From positions 1-6,372 of the forward strand of contig SKIY01000009.1 of the NCBI GenBank assembly GCA_007116205.1: a stretch of DNA of 6,372 nucleotides. Direction: 5' to 3'. This document shows, one piece after another, positions 5,911 through 6,372 of this stretch (its first letter is position 1; each line of letters begins with the position of its first letter). This DNA comes from Candidatus Izemoplasma sp. GTDB taxonomy: Bacteria; Bacillota_I; Bacilli_A; Izemoplasmatales; Izemoplasmataceae. Under the pieces are notes generated by a model. It was not told where the DNA came from. It made no database searches and saw only the letters and a list, made by a program, of their open reading frames with translations. A program made the position numbers and the translations under genes.

Positions 5911-6351
5911 ATGCGGGGATTTAAAATTGCAGCGCAATACCAAAACAGTACCATTGAGTTACCAAAAAGAGGCACCCAACATAGCGCAGGATATGACTTC
6001 GCTATATGTAAAGATATCACGATCAAACCAAACCAAATCGTCCTTGCAGAAACAGGCATTAAAGCTTATATGCAAAATGATGAAGTCTTACAAATCTATC
6101 CTAGAAGTTCCCTCCCTAGAAAATACCACTTAACCATACCCAATAATGTTGGCATTATAGATGCAGATTACTATGAAAACCCATCAAATGACGGAGCAAT
6201 ATACATACAACTTTTAAACTTCGGCACAGAAACAATCACTTTAAAGCGTGGCACAAGAATTGCACAAGGCATTTTTACTAAATATTTATGTGCCACAGAC
6301 GAACCCACTACTCACACCAAAAGAAACGGTGGATTTGGAAGTACAGGATAA
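5911..6351 (+). CDS. dut: dUTP diphosphatase (dUTPase), trimeric type
   Basis: This enzyme hydrolyses dUTP to dUMP and diphosphate, keeping uracil out of DNA and feeding dTMP synthesis. All five dUTPase motifs are present in the 146-residue product: AGYDF (26-30), PRSSL (64-68), GIIDADYY (81-88, with the catalytic Asp84), GTRIAQG (114-120) and the C-terminal GGFGSTG arm (140-146) that closes over the active site of a neighbouring subunit. Motif 3 carries the longer YYENPSNDG form typical of dUTPases from streptococci and relatives rather than the compact E. coli form. I prefer the ATG at 5911 because the purine-rich AAAGAAAGA ends 10 bases before it. An in-frame GTG at 5902 would add three residues but sits directly against that purine run. 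The stop overlaps the next ATG as TAATG, indicating a dut-first operon. Confidence 0.93.
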   Translation: MRGFKIAAQYQNSTIELPKRGTQHSAGYDFAICKDITIKPNQIVLAETGIKAYMQNDEVLQIYPRSSLPRKYHLTIPNNVGIIDADYYENPSNDGAIYIQLLNFGTETITLKRGTRIAQGIFTKYLCATDEPTTHTKRNGGFGSTG

Positions 6352-6372
6352 TGAAAAAGCCACATACAGCAA
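6351..6372 (+). CDS. Start of a gene coupled to dut (truncated by the window end)
   Basis: An ATG at 6351-6353 shares one base with the dut stop codon (TAATG) and opens a frame encoding MKKPHTA before the window ends. The GTACAGGATA context just upstream contains only a short AGGA ribosome-like element, so coupled translation is likely. In several Bacillota dut is followed by radA, but seven residues cannot confirm that. Confidence 0.5.

Noticed and set aside
5911..6351. dut as a prophage marker
   Set aside because: dUTPases occur in phages, but no phage structural, integrase or repressor genes are nearby and the flanks look chromosomal.
1..6372. CRISPR arrays, tRNA or rRNA genes, insertion sequences, long direct repeats
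   Set aside because: No repeat-spacer pattern, tRNA-like clover sequence, transposase frame or terminal inverted repeats were seen when reading both strands.

Overview
The window is AT-rich DNA with Shine-Dalgarno-led, tightly packed genes. It carries a Bacillota-type trimeric dUTPase, a lipoprotein with a lipobox, and a transcription-terminating cobalamin riboswitch. Together these suggest a low-GC Gram-positive bacterium (Bacillota). I cannot name the genus from the sequence.

Layout. (1) 1-625, minus strand: a cobalamin-controlled unit. It reads as a sigma-A-type promoter (597-625), a cobalamin riboswitch aptamer (443-585), an antiterminator/terminator switch (335-425), and the 5' part of a lipoprotein gene with a DUF4430 (transcobalamin C-terminal-like) domain that leaves the window at base 1. 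(2) 634-5830, minus strand: an apparent five-gene operon with its own promoter (5802-5830) and a terminator (634-660). In transcription order it encodes a multi-pass membrane protein of unknown family, a TerY-like von Willebrand A (VWA) protein, a PP2C-type phosphatase, an 880-residue membrane-anchored protein kinase, and a small two-helix membrane protein. (3) 5856-6372, plus strand: a divergent promoter, dut, and the first codons of a coupled downstream gene.

The centre of interest is the VWA-PP2C-kinase trio. It matches the 'TerY-P triad' known from comparative genomics of tellurium/stress (Ter) loci and the yegL-yegK-yegI set of E. coli. Here it has several unusual parts. The kinase gene encodes two kinase-like units in tandem, each closed by a zinc-finger motif of identical spacing (C-x5-H-x8-CPxC). 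The first unit keeps catalytic residues; the second looks like a pseudokinase split by an acidic Thr/Glu-rich insert. The protein ends in membrane segments, and the operon begins and ends with integral membrane proteins. No TerB/C/D/E/Z homologue is in the window. The likely reading is a membrane-located phospho-signalling module in which the kinase and PP2C act in opposition and the VWA protein is a metal-dependent adaptor or substrate. The signal and output are unknown.
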